From: Candidula unifasciata
Taxonomy: Eukaryota; Mollusca; Gastropoda; Stylommatophora; Geomitridae
NCBI GenBank assembly: GCA_905116865.2
Contig: CAJHNH020002023.1
Span: 1 to 64,000 of the forward strand
Length of the DNA: 64,000 bases
Reading direction: 5' to 3'
In this document: positions 32,640 to 43,490 of the stretch, piece by piece
How positions within the stretch are numbered: the first letter of the stretch is position 1
Layout: each line of letters starts with the position of its first letter
The notes under the pieces: generated by a model
What the model was told of the DNA's origin: nothing
Databases searched by the model: none
What the model saw: only the letters and a program-made list of their open reading frames with translations
Position numbers and translations under genes: made by a program

Positions 32640-33235
32640 CAGAAAGAGTTACATTTTCTGAAAATAGTCGGTCAGTAGCGTGTCCTTTGCAGAGCCTCAC
32701 TCCCATAACAACCCACCAGAAAACTTCTCAATCACAAGCAAGATGTCCCATGTCGATTACACCCATCTGGAGATCATCCACCACATCCTGCACCCATCTT
32801 TTCTTTAGCCTTCCTCTTCCTGTCTTCCTAGGCATATACCCCTTCATTATTGTTCTCTCCAAACTTTCGTGACATTTCAAGTGACCAAAATATTTAAATT
32901 TTCTGTGTTTTATCATCTTTAATAGCCAACCTTTTTCAGTATTCAGTTCTCAAAGTATGGATGCATTTGTTCTTTTCTTTACCCATGATATTCTTAGAAC
33001 ATGTCTATAACATTTGTATTCAAAGGCATTTATGCGCTTTTCAGCTTGTTTAGTAAGTGTCCAGGTCTCACAGGTATATGTTGCAATGGGAAAGATGCAT
33101 GCTCTTAGAAATTTAATTTTCATAGTTCTGTCTGTCCCACACCATAATTTATTCAGTTGTTTTAGTCTTTGAAGATCAATTGATAGTCGTTGTTTAATTT
33201 CTTTAGTTGTGTCACCATTGTTGGTAATCAAAAGA
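32640..33235 (-). mobile_element. RTE LINE C-terminal fragment
   Basis: Two minus-strand frames, in order, are EIKQRLSIDLQRLKQLNKLW, RACIFPIATYTCETWTLTKQ, AEKRINAFEYKCYRHVLRIS and W, then RKFKYFGHLKCHESLERTIM and KRWVQDVVDDLQMGV. This is the canonical RTE thumb to C terminus, with one frameshift around 32940. Confidence 0.9.
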
Positions 33236-33824
33236 TATCAGGAAAGGTTAAAGCAGCAAGGATGGGGGCCGGATTTCCAATATAAATCCTTGGTTGTATA
33301 GCTGCAGTGCCTGCCAATTGATTACATTTACTTAGTGTTTGAAATTAGTCTATACTGAATATAAAATAGTTACAGCAAGATTTAATTTTTTTTAGACACT
33401 GGAGCGTGGTAATAGAAGATATGTTTTTGAGCCTGTATTGTTCTCCATTCTCTTTGTGTCATTACTATTTATTGTAATATATTTATTAACCATGTTTTGC
33501 TGTTTTTACAAACTCATTTGATGTTATTATTTTTTTTTTTTTTAAGATTTCATTTCATTCAGTTGTATTTAAGAATTCATTTCATTTGATTTTTGTTTTG
33601 TTTTGTTAAATAACATATATTATGTGACTATTGTTTTTATAGGCGTTATCTCACATGATTGTTATAAAAATCTCTTGGTCTGAATTGTTAATGTGTGATT
33701 TAGAGACTGGAGGTGATTTTATTCTTAACATTAGGCAAGTAAATCTATACAAGGATCCTTTTTTTACACTTGTTTTTGGAGGATGGGGGGGGGGGGGGGG
33801 GAGGGCAGATGATACACTCATATT

Positions 33825-33970
33825 TTAACTCTTTGAGTCCCAGAGGGTTTAGCATCACAGGCCCAAGGAGTAGTCAAGAGAGACGTAAAATCGGCGCATC
33901 ATGAGTTCACTGGGCTTCTAGGCAGTAACCTATAAACGTATTATGCGTTACTTGGGACCCAAAGAGTTAA
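33825..33970. mobile_element. TTAA MITE (family P), copy 3
   Basis: TTAACTCTTTGAGTCCCAGA at the left and TTGGGACCCAAAGAGTTAA at the right enclose 146 bp with both TTAA sites intact. The interior is close to copy 4 (GCCCAAGG-GTAGTCAAGA, AATCGGCGCATCATGAG). Confidence 0.95.
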
Positions 33971-34113
33971 TAGACCAATCAGCACTTGATGGGTGATTTG
34001 GTCAACATCACACCAGACATTAAACAAGCAACACACAGTTTCTCATAGTTGAATGAAGACTTGAATGCTGGTCACCAATGATTGTTTTGATGGTAACTTC
34101 TGTCAAATGGTAA

Positions 34114-34362
34114 AGCCACCATGGTGTATTGGCTAGTCACTCATTTGTGAACCTGAAGGTCATGAGTTCAGATCCAAATGGATCCAGACTTTAAAAACAG
34201 CCTTGATCCAGTCTTAAATAGGTACCAGGTAAAGTCCTGGGAAGTAAAGGCCACCGGTATGATACTGATCACACCCCCCTGCTGAGTGTCAATTAATCTA
34301 TAAAATATAGGTTTAGCGCTCTATTCCCAGTACATCTGAAAACATTAAAAAGGGTTCTGTGT
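34114..34362 (+). mobile_element. SINE family S, sense copy
   Basis: tRNA-like head AGCCACCATGGTGTATTGGC and GGTCATGAGTTCAGATCC (B-box-like), then GCCTTGATCCAGTCTTAAAT, GGGAAGTAAAGGCCACC and GGTTTAGCGCTCTATTCCCA. This places the head at the 5' end on the + strand. Confidence 0.85.
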
Positions 34363-34555
34363 GAATTGCTTGCAGTTTAATAATATGTCTTCATCACAAT
34401 GAAAAACAATGGCTGATCCATTATCCATTCTACAGTAACCAGACTAATGTTACCAAGGATGTCACATGGGGAGATGAACAAAGGCCTTGATTGATGGGAA
34501 TTATGGCTCTAGATCTTTTCATGTGATACATTTTACTCATACATAAGGATTTGAA

Positions 34556-34799
34556 TTAACTCTTTGAGTCACAAACAACATCTGATGTGCGAATCACTTT
34601 TTTTGTTGAATCCCCTCAACTTAATATGCTCTGTTGCTTTTTGTATTTGGTCAGAAAACACTTTAGAAATCTGGCTTATCCAATGGTCACTACAACTATT
34701 ATATTACTGCTTTGAAAGTTACGCACTGATACATTTTAATCAGGCTATTTTTGTAATGGTATCTCCTACTTAACTTTCTTGTGGTAGTGAACGAGTTAA
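34556..34799. mobile_element. 244-bp TTAA-flanked element related to family P
   Basis: TTAACTCTTTGAGTC at the left and GTGAACGAGTTAA at the right form a short imperfect inverted repeat with TTAA at both ends. The interior differs from family P, so it may be a second MITE sharing only the ends. Confidence 0.6.
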
Positions 34800-35029
34800 T
34801 AAAAGAATTGTTGTGAGTAAAATCAGTTGTTAAATAAATTGTGTACATTCTCTTAAACTTGTTAATTGCACTAAAATTCCTTAAAATATCTTCCCACCAA
34901 ATCAGGCCAGCAGGTGGGTTACTTTACTAACCAAAGAGTGTCCCACTATAAACTTTATATAGCTGAAAAGGATGACTGTGGTTTGTTTTTTTTAGTTTAG
35001 CAACTACTCCTTTTCTTCGACTTCCCCCC

Positions 35030-36367
35030 CATCCTTTTCTTTGTCTCGTTCTCCTTCTTCTTCTTCTTCCTCTTCTGCTTTTTATTCTCCTCCTTCTTCT
35101 CCTACTTTTTCTTATCCTTCTTCATCTTCTTCTTCTGCCTTTTTATCCCCCAATGGAGCATAGGCCCTCAACCAACTCACGCCAAGTCGTTCTATCCTTC
35201 GCCATTACATGGAGCTCTCCCCATGTCCTCCCAATCTTTCTAACCTCATTCTCCAGCTCTCTTCTCCATGTGTTTTTTGGCCTTCCTTTATTCCTATGCC
35301 CCTGTGGGTTCCAATGCAAAGACATTCTAGTTATGCTGTTCTCCTGTTTTCTCAGTGTGTGCCCTATCCAACGCCAGCGTCTTTTCCTCACCTCCTGATT
35401 CACTGGAGCCTGTTTAGTTCTCTCCCAAAGTTCTACATTAGTTATTCTATCATACCATTTTATTCCCTCTATTCTGCGCAGGCACCAGTTAATGAATGTC
35501 TGTAATTTATTAGTAATTGCCTTCGTTGTTCTCCATGTTTCCGCCCCATACAATAGTACTGATTTGACATTAGAATTAAAAATTTTTAGTTTAGTATTTC
35601 TTTTAATTTCTTTTGACCTCCACAAATTCCCTAGTGCTATGAAAGCCCCTCTTGCCTTTTGTTTTCCTATTTTAATATCTCTATCAGTTCCTCCATCTTT
35701 ATCTACATTACTGCCCAAATAGGTGTACGACTCCACGTCTTGGAGTGGGGTGCCATTAAGAGAAACCACATTACTATTTGCCTGATTTATTCTCATTATC
35801 TTTGTCTTTCCTTTATGGATTTTCAGACCAAGCTGCTGTGATCTCGCATTAAGTATATTTAATTTATCTTGTATCTGATTCCGTGAATGGGACAGAAGGG
35901 CAATATCATGAGCGAAGTCCAGATCATCAAGCTGTTTTGTAGGGGTCCACTGAATTCCATTCTTGGTGTTAGCAGTTACTGTTTTCATAGTCCAGTCTAT
36001 AGCCAGTAAAAATAGGAGAGGCGACAAAAGACATCCCTGTCGCACACCTGTTTTTATTTCAAATGCATCTGTTAGCTTTCCCTCATGAAGAACTCGACAT
36101 TTCATGTCTTTATATGTTGCCTTTACTAAGTTGATAATTTTCTGTGGGATTCCATAGTGCCCCATCAATTTCCAGAGAGATTCCCTATCAATGCTGTCAA
36201 ATGCTTTTTCATAGTCTATAAATCCAATGTAAAGTGGTGAGTTCAGTTCAATGCTTTGCTCTATTATAATACGTAATGTGGCTATCTGATCAGTACAGGA
36301 TCCGTTGGACTGAAAACCTGCCTGCTCATCTCTTAGCATTTTATCAATAGCATCTTCTACACCTCTT
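35030..36367 (-). mobile_element. RTE-type LINE reverse-transcriptase fragment, largest in window
   Basis: The minus strand has an open reading frame of about 410 RTE residues (35143 to about 36367). In order it shows DEQAGFQSNGSCTDQIATLR, YIGFIDYEKAFDSIDRESLW (motif A), TGVRQGCLLSPLLFLLAIDW (motif B), DLDFAHDIALLSHSRNQ (motif C), SYTYLGSNVD, LLYGAETWRTTK, RRWRWIGHTLRKQ and GRPKNTW, ending at a GAA-rich tail antisense at 35041-35140. Motif C should be (F/Y)ADD; here the first aspartate is histidine, so the polymerase is predicted inactive. No endonuclease domain remains. The piggyBac element at 36372 interrupts it upstream. Confidence 0.93.
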
Positions 36368-36676
36368 TTAACCCTTTCGCTGCTGCGCCCTCCGCCAGCA
36401 AACGTAACCACTGTGCTAAGCCAGGCAAGAGCTTATCTTTCCCCCTGTGCTGAATACCGTTTTTTCCTTCAAAAGCAGAAGATGCGCTTGTTGCACGGGG
36501 TAAAAATTGTACACCTAAAATAAAAGATCGTTGAAAGCGAGTGGTTGAACTTTGCGCTGACAAGTCAGACGCGCTATTACTACGCCATGAAAACTCATTA
36601 ACAAAAAGAAAACGCTACAAACTTACAAAGCAAACACAAAACACTTTAGTAAGCAAATACATGGTTTTTATTATTA

Positions 36677-37092
36677 TTAAAAATATCTTTGTGTGTGAAA
36701 TATTTCAAAACAAGGTGCAACACACAATGTCAAATCACATTCCTTGCACATGTATCTGGTTTCCCGTCGTTTTTTGCTTTTTGCGCATACCACACACTTT
36801 CTTGTTGGGAATTTTTTCTGCGATGTTACAGACTATATTATTGAAGGGAAATGCCTTTGTACTAAACGAAGTGGCAGATCTTCAATTTTTTGTCCTCCTA
36901 CACTTTTTCTCTTTTCCTTGCAATATTTTTGTAGAATTTCTCTTACTAACGTTAAGTGAAATTCGGCAACAGGTGTGTTTTTCCCCACAACAACTTTATA
37001 TAATGAATGTGCACAGTACACCAACCACGCTTCACAAAGGAACAGGATAACGTGTAAAGCATCTAAATCCACTTGAACGCACGCGACAGGAT
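36677..37092 (-). pseudogene. piggyBac transposase C-terminal relic with cysteine-rich domain
   Basis: The minus strand reads NTPVAEFHLTLVREILQKYC and LPLRLVQRHFPSII, then a TAG stop (36833-36835), then in the same frame FPTRKCVVCAKSKKR, ETRYMCKECDLTLCVAPCFE and IFHTQRYF with a natural TAA at 36677-36679. C-x2-C, C-x2-C, and C-x3-C-x4-H is the cysteine-rich DNA-binding domain at the end of piggyBac transposases. Apart from the single internal stop, the C-terminal 130 or so codons are well kept; the catalytic DDE region is missing. Confidence 0.92.
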
Positions 37093-37189
37093 GTTTAATT
37101 AATTATTACTTCGGTGATCTATTGCCGAAAATGCTAAGAGCTTAAATTTAAAATTTGCATTTAAAATAATTAATTTAAAAAAAAAATGG

Positions 37190-37258
37190 CAGGTAGGGGT
37201 TGAACGCTGGACCTTTCGATTGTAAGGCAGACGTGATACCAACAACACTAGAAATTCA
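37190..37258 (-). tRNA. tRNA-Val-like remnant inside the piggyBac element
   Basis: The minus strand reads GTTGTTGGTATCACGTCTGC (A box and D arm), CTTACAATCGAAAGGTCC (anticodon loop, TAC) and GTTCAACCCC (B box/T arm). It resembles tRNA-Val(UAC) but the acceptor stem does not pair and the T-arm is decayed, so it is a pseudogene or SINE head, not a working tRNA. Confidence 0.55.
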
Positions 37259-37868
37259 CATGAAACTATAAACTGAAAAAAAAAAGACCAGTATTGTACA
37301 CTTTAATAGACAAACACATTTATGTCAGTTGTATAGTATATAATTAACATTAATATTAATCATCACGTCAGTACGTGACCATATCTTTATTTTGATTATT
37401 TTGGATCCGTTTCAAATCCACTCGATGTAGATAGCTAGGTCATATGGTCACTGCTCAGTCTTGTTCACAGCGAGAAGTACACGTGTCTGCCGGTGTGCCG
37501 CGAAGATAACCCAGCTCATATAACTCACACGTTTCAAATTGATCCTTACTACTACTTCTTGAAAGAAACTCCAATAATTCTTCTTTATTTAAACAAATGT
37601 TCTTGTTATTTTGTATAAAAAAAAAAAAAATTTAGACTAACGCAAAGCCAGAAATATATTTCAGGGCAAAAAAATTACCGTTCACCGACAATGCTTCTAT
37701 GGTAACAAAGCAACAGGATAACGTGAAATGCATCTAAATACGCCTAAAATCACTAGATAAGGGTTTTAATTGTATGTAAACGGGTCAGTTTAATCAGATT
37801 AAGGTAATGTGTATTGCTATTTCACCCCTAAGAATTACTGTTCTTAGCAATCTGTAAAAAAATGTCGA

Positions 37869-37976
37869 GGACGAGATATCTCGTCCTTAGCAGTGAGGGC
37901 ACAGAAAATGGCAGCCGAGTTATCTCCTCTTTAGCAGTCTGCCGGGCAGACAAGTTATCTCGTCCATAGCAGCGAA
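37869..37976 (-). repeat. Subterminal repeats of the piggyBac element
   Basis: Three direct copies of a motif near GTTATCTCGTCCWTAGCAG occur at 37875-37893, 37919-37937 and 37954-37972; the last runs into the terminal repeat. GGACGAGATATCTCGTCC at 37869-37886 is an 18-bp perfect palindrome overlapping the first. Repeated ends of this kind are plausible transposase-binding sites (inference). Confidence 0.75.
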
Positions 37977-38027
37977 AGGGTTAAAATCTTTTTCGAGTTC
38001 TGAGCTTTAATCTTGTTCCAAACTTGG

Positions 38028-38132
38028 CTTTTGCCTACACATTCACTTTTGGTTCCTGGCCTCTCAGCAGATGCACTCTGACTTTAAAGGAAACACCCCT
38101 ATCAGTCAACTACTACAACATGCTTGTTAAGT
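38028..38132 (-). repeat. GAA-tailed repeat (family R), fragment
   Basis: CACTTTTGGTTCCTGGCCTC and AGCAGATGCACTCTGACTTT match the core of the family; the ends are lost. Confidence 0.7.
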
Positions 38133-38248
38133 TGACAGTAGATCTTTTTTTTTCTTCTTCAGATTAGTATTTGGAAGTTGACTCCTAGAATCACTAGATA
38201 TCAAACCATCCTGTTGTAGTCTTGGAGGGGAAATACAGACACAACCCT

Positions 38249-38275
38249 CCCCCCCCCCCCCCCCCCCCCCCCCCC
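38249..38275 (+). repeat. Poly-C tract, 27 bases
   Basis: This is the longest pure C run in the window. Confidence 0.97.
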
Positions 38276-38820
38276 AGAAAAAAGCGACACATGCATGAAA
38301 ATATTATGAGCAAATTTATCCCATTGTCAAATTTATCAGTATGTGTCAAGGAAAACCTGTACCCTAAGGCACTATTTTTTAAACATGGTATCGCTATCCC
38401 CACTCCAGGAAGTTACTTACAGTAAACTTAATTCAAATGGTAAAGATATTGAGAACTACTGAATTACTGTGTTGCTTGTTTCTATACAAAGTCCCAGAAT
38501 TGGCCATTCTAAGAAAAATGGATAGAAGCAGATGCTAAGGTTAATAAGAAAGAGATCAGTGAACAATTGATGTGACACCAAATATAATTTTGTAACCAAA
38601 TGTGATATTAGAAAGATGGAGTGCTCAAATGGACATTCTAAAGAAAAATTGTACCTATGAAACATGCTGATTATTGCAAGTTGCACTGCTAGGCAAAGTG
38701 GCACCAAATGTGACTGCCAAAAGCTGCAAATATCATAGCACCGTGCTCTTAACAGGTACATAGGATTACCTCCTTGGATAAACAAAAAAGCAGAAGCTGT
38801 CAGGGTATCCAGTACGTTAT

Positions 38821-38967
38821 TTAACTCTTTGAGCCCCAGGGGGGTTTTGCATCAGAGGCCCAAGGGGTAGTCAAGATAGATGTAAAATCGGTGCATCTTG
38901 CGTCCATGGGGCTTCTAAGCAGGAACCTATAAACGTATGATTCATTCCTTAGGACTGAAAGAGTTAA
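38821..38967. mobile_element. TTAA MITE (family P), copy 4
   Basis: TTAACTCTTTGAGCCCCAGG and CCTTAGGACTGAAAGAGTTAA minus its last base enclose 147 bp, with intact TTAA at both ends and an interior matching copy 3. Confidence 0.95.
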
Positions 38968-39602
38968 GAGCAGTAAATTTCATTGTATATCATAACTGTG
39001 TGTGACACTGTAATTACAGGAAGTAATTTTTTTTTTTTTTAAACTTTTTAACTACCTCTGTGTTTATGTACTATAAGCATCCTGTGACCCTTCACACTTT
39101 TCAGAGAATAGTAACTCAAGTTCTGCTATCTCATAATTATTTCATATTTTATCATATGCACATTTTTCTGTCTAATACCCACAGTATTTGATTTGTAAAC
39201 CTTTTTTAATCACTCATGTTGCACTGCTTTAAAGGAATAGTTTTATTCATGATACAATTGCTTTTATATGTGTATGAATATTTTAAACATTTACATATGT
39301 ATGTGGTTGTGTTTTAAGAAACAGATTCACATTAAAAAAAGTTTTTAATTATAATTTTAAATTTTGATTTGATGTGTTGCCATTTTCATTTTTTTTTTCC
39401 ATTTTGAAATTAGAATATGTTTCATTATATATACATATTTTTTTCCTTTTATGTGGGACCTACAATATGGCATAGCAATAAAAAAGTTGCCAGTTTCTAG
39501 TGACATATTTTTTTAAAAATGTAGTCTTAGTGTGATTGTATGGACAATACACAGAAATTAATATGAAAATATTACACATTCGAAACATTATTAATTTAGT
39601 CA
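38968..39602. other. No feature recognised; AT-rich
   Basis: Non-coding AT-rich sequence with T-runs; no repeat boundaries seen. Confidence 0.4.

Positions 39603-39652
<50 letters not shown>
39603..39652 (+). repeat. TA dinucleotide tract abutting a Helitron end
   Basis: About 50 bp of (TA)n run directly into the CTAG terminus of the Helitron at 39653. Confidence 0.95.
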
Positions 39653-39653
<1 letters not shown>

Positions 39654-40240
39654 TAGCTGTACCCTGCCACACGTTGCTGTGGCATAGTTTGGCTAAATTG
39701 AAAAGAAAGAAAATGGAAATCTTGCTTCGTACATCGAAGTATTCGGAAAAATTACTCAAGTGAAAAGCAATGAAAACAGGAAAAATACACAATAATTACG
39801 AAATGAACGCTATGATAAACTGTACCCAGCGCGCGTTGCTACGCCTCTAATAGAAATTCAATTGAAAGGAAAGTCGATATAACAATATGTAGTATTTATA
39901 TTGGACCATTGTGCTGTTTACAAATCCTTAGGAAAAAACAGGCAATTTAAAATATGATTGTAACTGTTCTTAGTTTTTCCGCCTGGTGCGTACACGAATA
40001 AATCAGTAGGTTTTCCAACACGTGAACAGGCCACATATGGCTGTCCATGTGAAAAGCATGGATGTTCCAAATGTAGTCCACACACACTTGTTCTGATTGT
40101 CCCCGTGATTTGTTGATGGTCATTGCAAAGGCGAGTCGCACCGGAAACTGCAAGCATCTGAATTTAAATGGCATGTCTGTTGGAATTGCGTTGCAATAGT
40201 ATATCCTGGCCCTTAAATGTTCAAGGAACAAATTTTATAA
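39653..40240 (-). mobile_element. Helitron 3' end with helicase C-terminal relic
   Basis: The minus strand encodes, with one frameshift, FKFRCLQFPVRLAFAMTINK and then CFSHGQPYVACSRVGKPTDL and FVYAPGGKTKN. These are the last motifs (AFAMTINKSQGQ, ACSRVG) of Helitron/Pif1-type helicases. Downstream on the minus strand, TGCCACAGCAACGTGTGGCA forms a 7-bp-stem hairpin followed about 12 bases later by the terminus CTAG, then T of the TA tract. Hairpin plus CTRR end plus AT target is the diagnostic Helitron 3' terminus. Confidence 0.9.
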
Positions 40241-41587
40241 TTTATACATATGCATATTCACACATAAACACCCATGAAATGACACACATAAAAACATGCA
40301 TTTCATCTCATGTGAATGGTATTAAAGTTCTTGGATATTTAGAGAAAATAATGACAAATAACCAGTTGAATATTTCAGCATTTATACTCATTCCCATTCT
40401 TAAATTCATTACATTTAAAACATGAGTTCTTGTCATTTAATTTCTTGATTTTTTTTTTTTTTTTAAACCTGGAAATGAAATATTTGTTTTGCTTATGTTA
40501 CTATCCTTAGCTATTTAGTCATATAAGTTTTTTGAGGGTAAAGATGTTTGATATACCTGCCAAAATATATTTGTATTATGTTAAAATAACCAATGTATTT
40601 TAAATTAAAACAAAAGAAAATCAGGTAGGAAATATATGTTTTGTTACTGTTGCCATCACTAGCTATTCCTGTCATATGCATTTTATCGGAGTAAAGCATT
40701 TTGATATATCTGCCAAAATATGTTTTTTTTAAATAGAATCAAATTTTTAAAAATGTATTTCAATCTAAAACAAAAGCACACTAATGGTGGATCTGGTCTT
40801 TGGTACTAAACACATTGTTTTTGGATCCTGTGGACAACATTATGACGGTTACTTTTACATCTTAGATTATTTAGTTAATGTTAGCATTGCTAACTCATTC
40901 CAGTCAGACACACATACTTGTAACTTAAAACACCTGCCAAAATATACTTAAACTACCCGCCAAAATATGCTTAAACTACCCGCAAAAATATGCTTGTTTT
41001 GTAAAAGCAAAGGAAATAATTATTGTATGTCAATGCCACATTTAAGATTTAATTGTCATTCCTGTGGTTTCAGAGGTCAAATTTTGTGTGGAGAAACGTA
41101 ATAGAAACACTAACCCATAATAAGCATGTTGAAATCAGATGTGTTGGGCCAGCAGGTGCAGCCTAGCTGTAAACCACAACACAATGTGTCGACTGCCCTT
41201 TTAGGGACAAGTGCAGAAGGAGGACATTTAATTGTAACAATAACCAACATGAAACACATTAACTGGTGAGAACAGAAATTAGTCAAGTGTATGCCACTAG
41301 ACTTGATGTGTCAGTCCAAAGCAAATATGCAAATATAGCAGCCATGTTGTAAACAGGGACATTGCACTTGTGTCTTCGAATGAACACAGAAAAAAAAGAC
41401 GAAGAATTAATGTTGAGACTATTCTTGTGGCCTTGGTCTCGTCACATTGTTAAATATTTATTTCAGCAAAACCTGCTTATTTATCTTCTCAGACTGTCCC
41501 TGTTGCCCAGAATCAGAATCAGAATGCATAATTACTCAAACATGTCACAAATGTTAGTAAATTAAAATATGACTGCATGTATGTGAC
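40241..41587. other. No gene; small internal repeats only
   Basis: CTGCCAAAATAT and related bases recur at 40557, 40709, 40935, 40959 and 40981. GCAGCCTAGCTGTAAACCAC at 41158-41177 recurs near 45712 and 49135, marking a small dispersed repeat. Nothing coding is supported. Confidence 0.45.
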
Positions 41588-42328
41588 ACCACCTGATATA
41601 TCTACATGTAAGAGATGGTGCCTAATATGATATCTACATATAGGAGGTACCATTTGATATGATATCTACATAAAGGAAATATCATCTGATATGATTTCAA
41701 CATAAAGGAAATATCATCTGATATGATTTCAACATAAAGGAAATATCATCTGATATGATTTCAACATAAAGGAAATGTCATCTGATATGATTTCAACATA
41801 AAGGAAATATCATCTGATATGATTTCAACATAAAGGAAATACCATCTGATATGATTTCAATATAAAGGAAATAACATTCGATATGATTTCCACATAAAGA
41901 AAATGCTACAGGAAGATATTCTTCAGTTCCTTCAAATGAAAGAAACTGAATCACTGTCTTTGAGCTTCTTTGAATGGATTCTGCATCAACACAGCCATTT
42001 TCTCAATGGGCAGAAATAGGACCTATACATCATGGGATGATAAGCGCATGCTCTTTTGTTCTTATCACATGACTAGGATATGATCATGTTCAACACTCGT
42101 AATTACATTTGGTGCAGCATGAATAGGTTTCAATTGAACGCTCCTTATACATATAAGAAAAACTGTCTGACTTGTTTACACTATGTGATATATTGAAGAT
42201 ACTCTCTTATACGATATCTTCATATAGGAGATGCCTTCTGATATAGCTGCATATAGAAAATACTAACATATCTACATAAAGAAGATACCATCTGATATAC
42301 CTACATATAAGAAATATCATCTGATACA
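41588..42328 (+). repeat. 32-bp tandem repeat with an outlying cluster
   Basis: Units of ATCATCTGATATGATTTCAA plus CATAAAGGAAAT run from about 41588 to 41905, most alike in the middle. Degenerate relatives (TACCATCTGATATACCTACA) reappear at 42182-42328. Confidence 0.9.
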
Positions 42329-42550
42329 GCACAGCTGGTTTATTTCATTTTTTTTTCCATTTCCTTTCTGTTATGACCTAGTTGGAAAGGAAACTGTCTG
42401 AGCGGTAAGAACACCTAGATTTCATTCAGGAGGTCTGCATTCAAATCCTCTGAAAGATAATGGGATGTTCTATGCTGGGGCAAACATAAATTCTGGACCT
42501 GTTCAGTATATGGTCACTGCTTTACCCATGTACCCTACATCCTTAGAGGG

Positions 42551-42572
42551 CCCCCCCCCCCCCCCCCCCCCC
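42551..42572 (+). repeat. Poly-C tract, 22 bases
   Basis: Uninterrupted C run; an open frame across it with a proline stretch is compositional. Confidence 0.95.
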
Positions 42573-43490
42573 AACCTTTGCCCTACACCAAACATTCTAA
42601 AAGATGATATAAGAAGTTCAGGAGCAGACTGCTTTATTATTTATTTGTCATCGTTTAAAAAAAAGCAAAATATTTCAAAAAATGTATATGTGATATCTTG
42701 TAATTCTTCTCATGTTGCCACACTGGTATGTAAGTATAAAAACTTTTTTTTATTGTTTAAATAAATTATTTCTCTTTACAACAAGTTTACCATCATCATA
42801 ATTTTTTCTTTTGTTTACCTGGCCTCTATAGTTAATGCCAAGCTACAGAATTTATATGTCAGTTTGTTTACTGCTAGCTAGCTGGCTCCATTGCAACAAA
42901 CATACATGTAGATACTCTATAGTTTGATAATTTTTTGACCATACATTTACAATGGTTGTGAATATATCAGTACTAAAATAAACTGAAGAATAAAGTGCAC
43001 TAAAACATGTTCAATTTTGAAAAAAAGGTGATCCATATAGTTTGATAAAATAAAGCCTAACAGGACATTTTATTATACTTGCTTTATAATATTTGCTATA
43101 AACACAGTTTGATATTTTGCCTTTCCCTTCATCTATTAGTTTCTTTTCATCTTTGATCAATTACATGCAGTGTTTCAACTAGTTTATACACATCTCTGAG
43201 TTAGAGATCTGTAATATAAAATCTGTTATGCATTTTGGTAAAGTTTTACTAAATAGATTCCATTCAAAGCAACTGGCTCTGTGTATGATAGGTTGTCATT
43301 CTTTAAAGGTCTCACAGTTTGCTTGTCATTTCTAGTGTTAGTAGAATTGTAAAAGTACTACTTGCCCATGGAGTCTCTAATTTGTATGCCATTGTATGAG
43401 AAGGCTAGGTATCAAATCTTACTACTCAAAATACTAGGGGAAATTAATTTATTGTTTCCTACTAAAGAAGGGTACGGAGCACATGTGGGA
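42573..43490. other. No feature recognised
   Basis: AT-rich non-coding sequence without recognisable repeats. Confidence 0.4.

Larger units (their letters stand above)
36372..37980 (-). mobile_element. piggyBac-type DNA transposon, internally deleted
   Basis: Terminal inverted repeats CCCTTTCGCTGCT and AGCAGCGAAAGGG are flanked by TTAA at 36368-36371 and 37981-37984. The element is 1609 bp, too short for a full transposase of about 600 residues. The minus strand keeps only the C-terminal end of the transposase. It sits inside the RTE LINE: bases on both sides (up to about 38005) belong to the same RTE frame, which reads on when the element and one TTAA are ignored. Confidence 0.93.

Noticed and set aside
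36541..37050. 169-codon + strand frame in the piggyBac element
   Set aside because: It is antisense to the recognisable transposase C terminus and has no features of its own.
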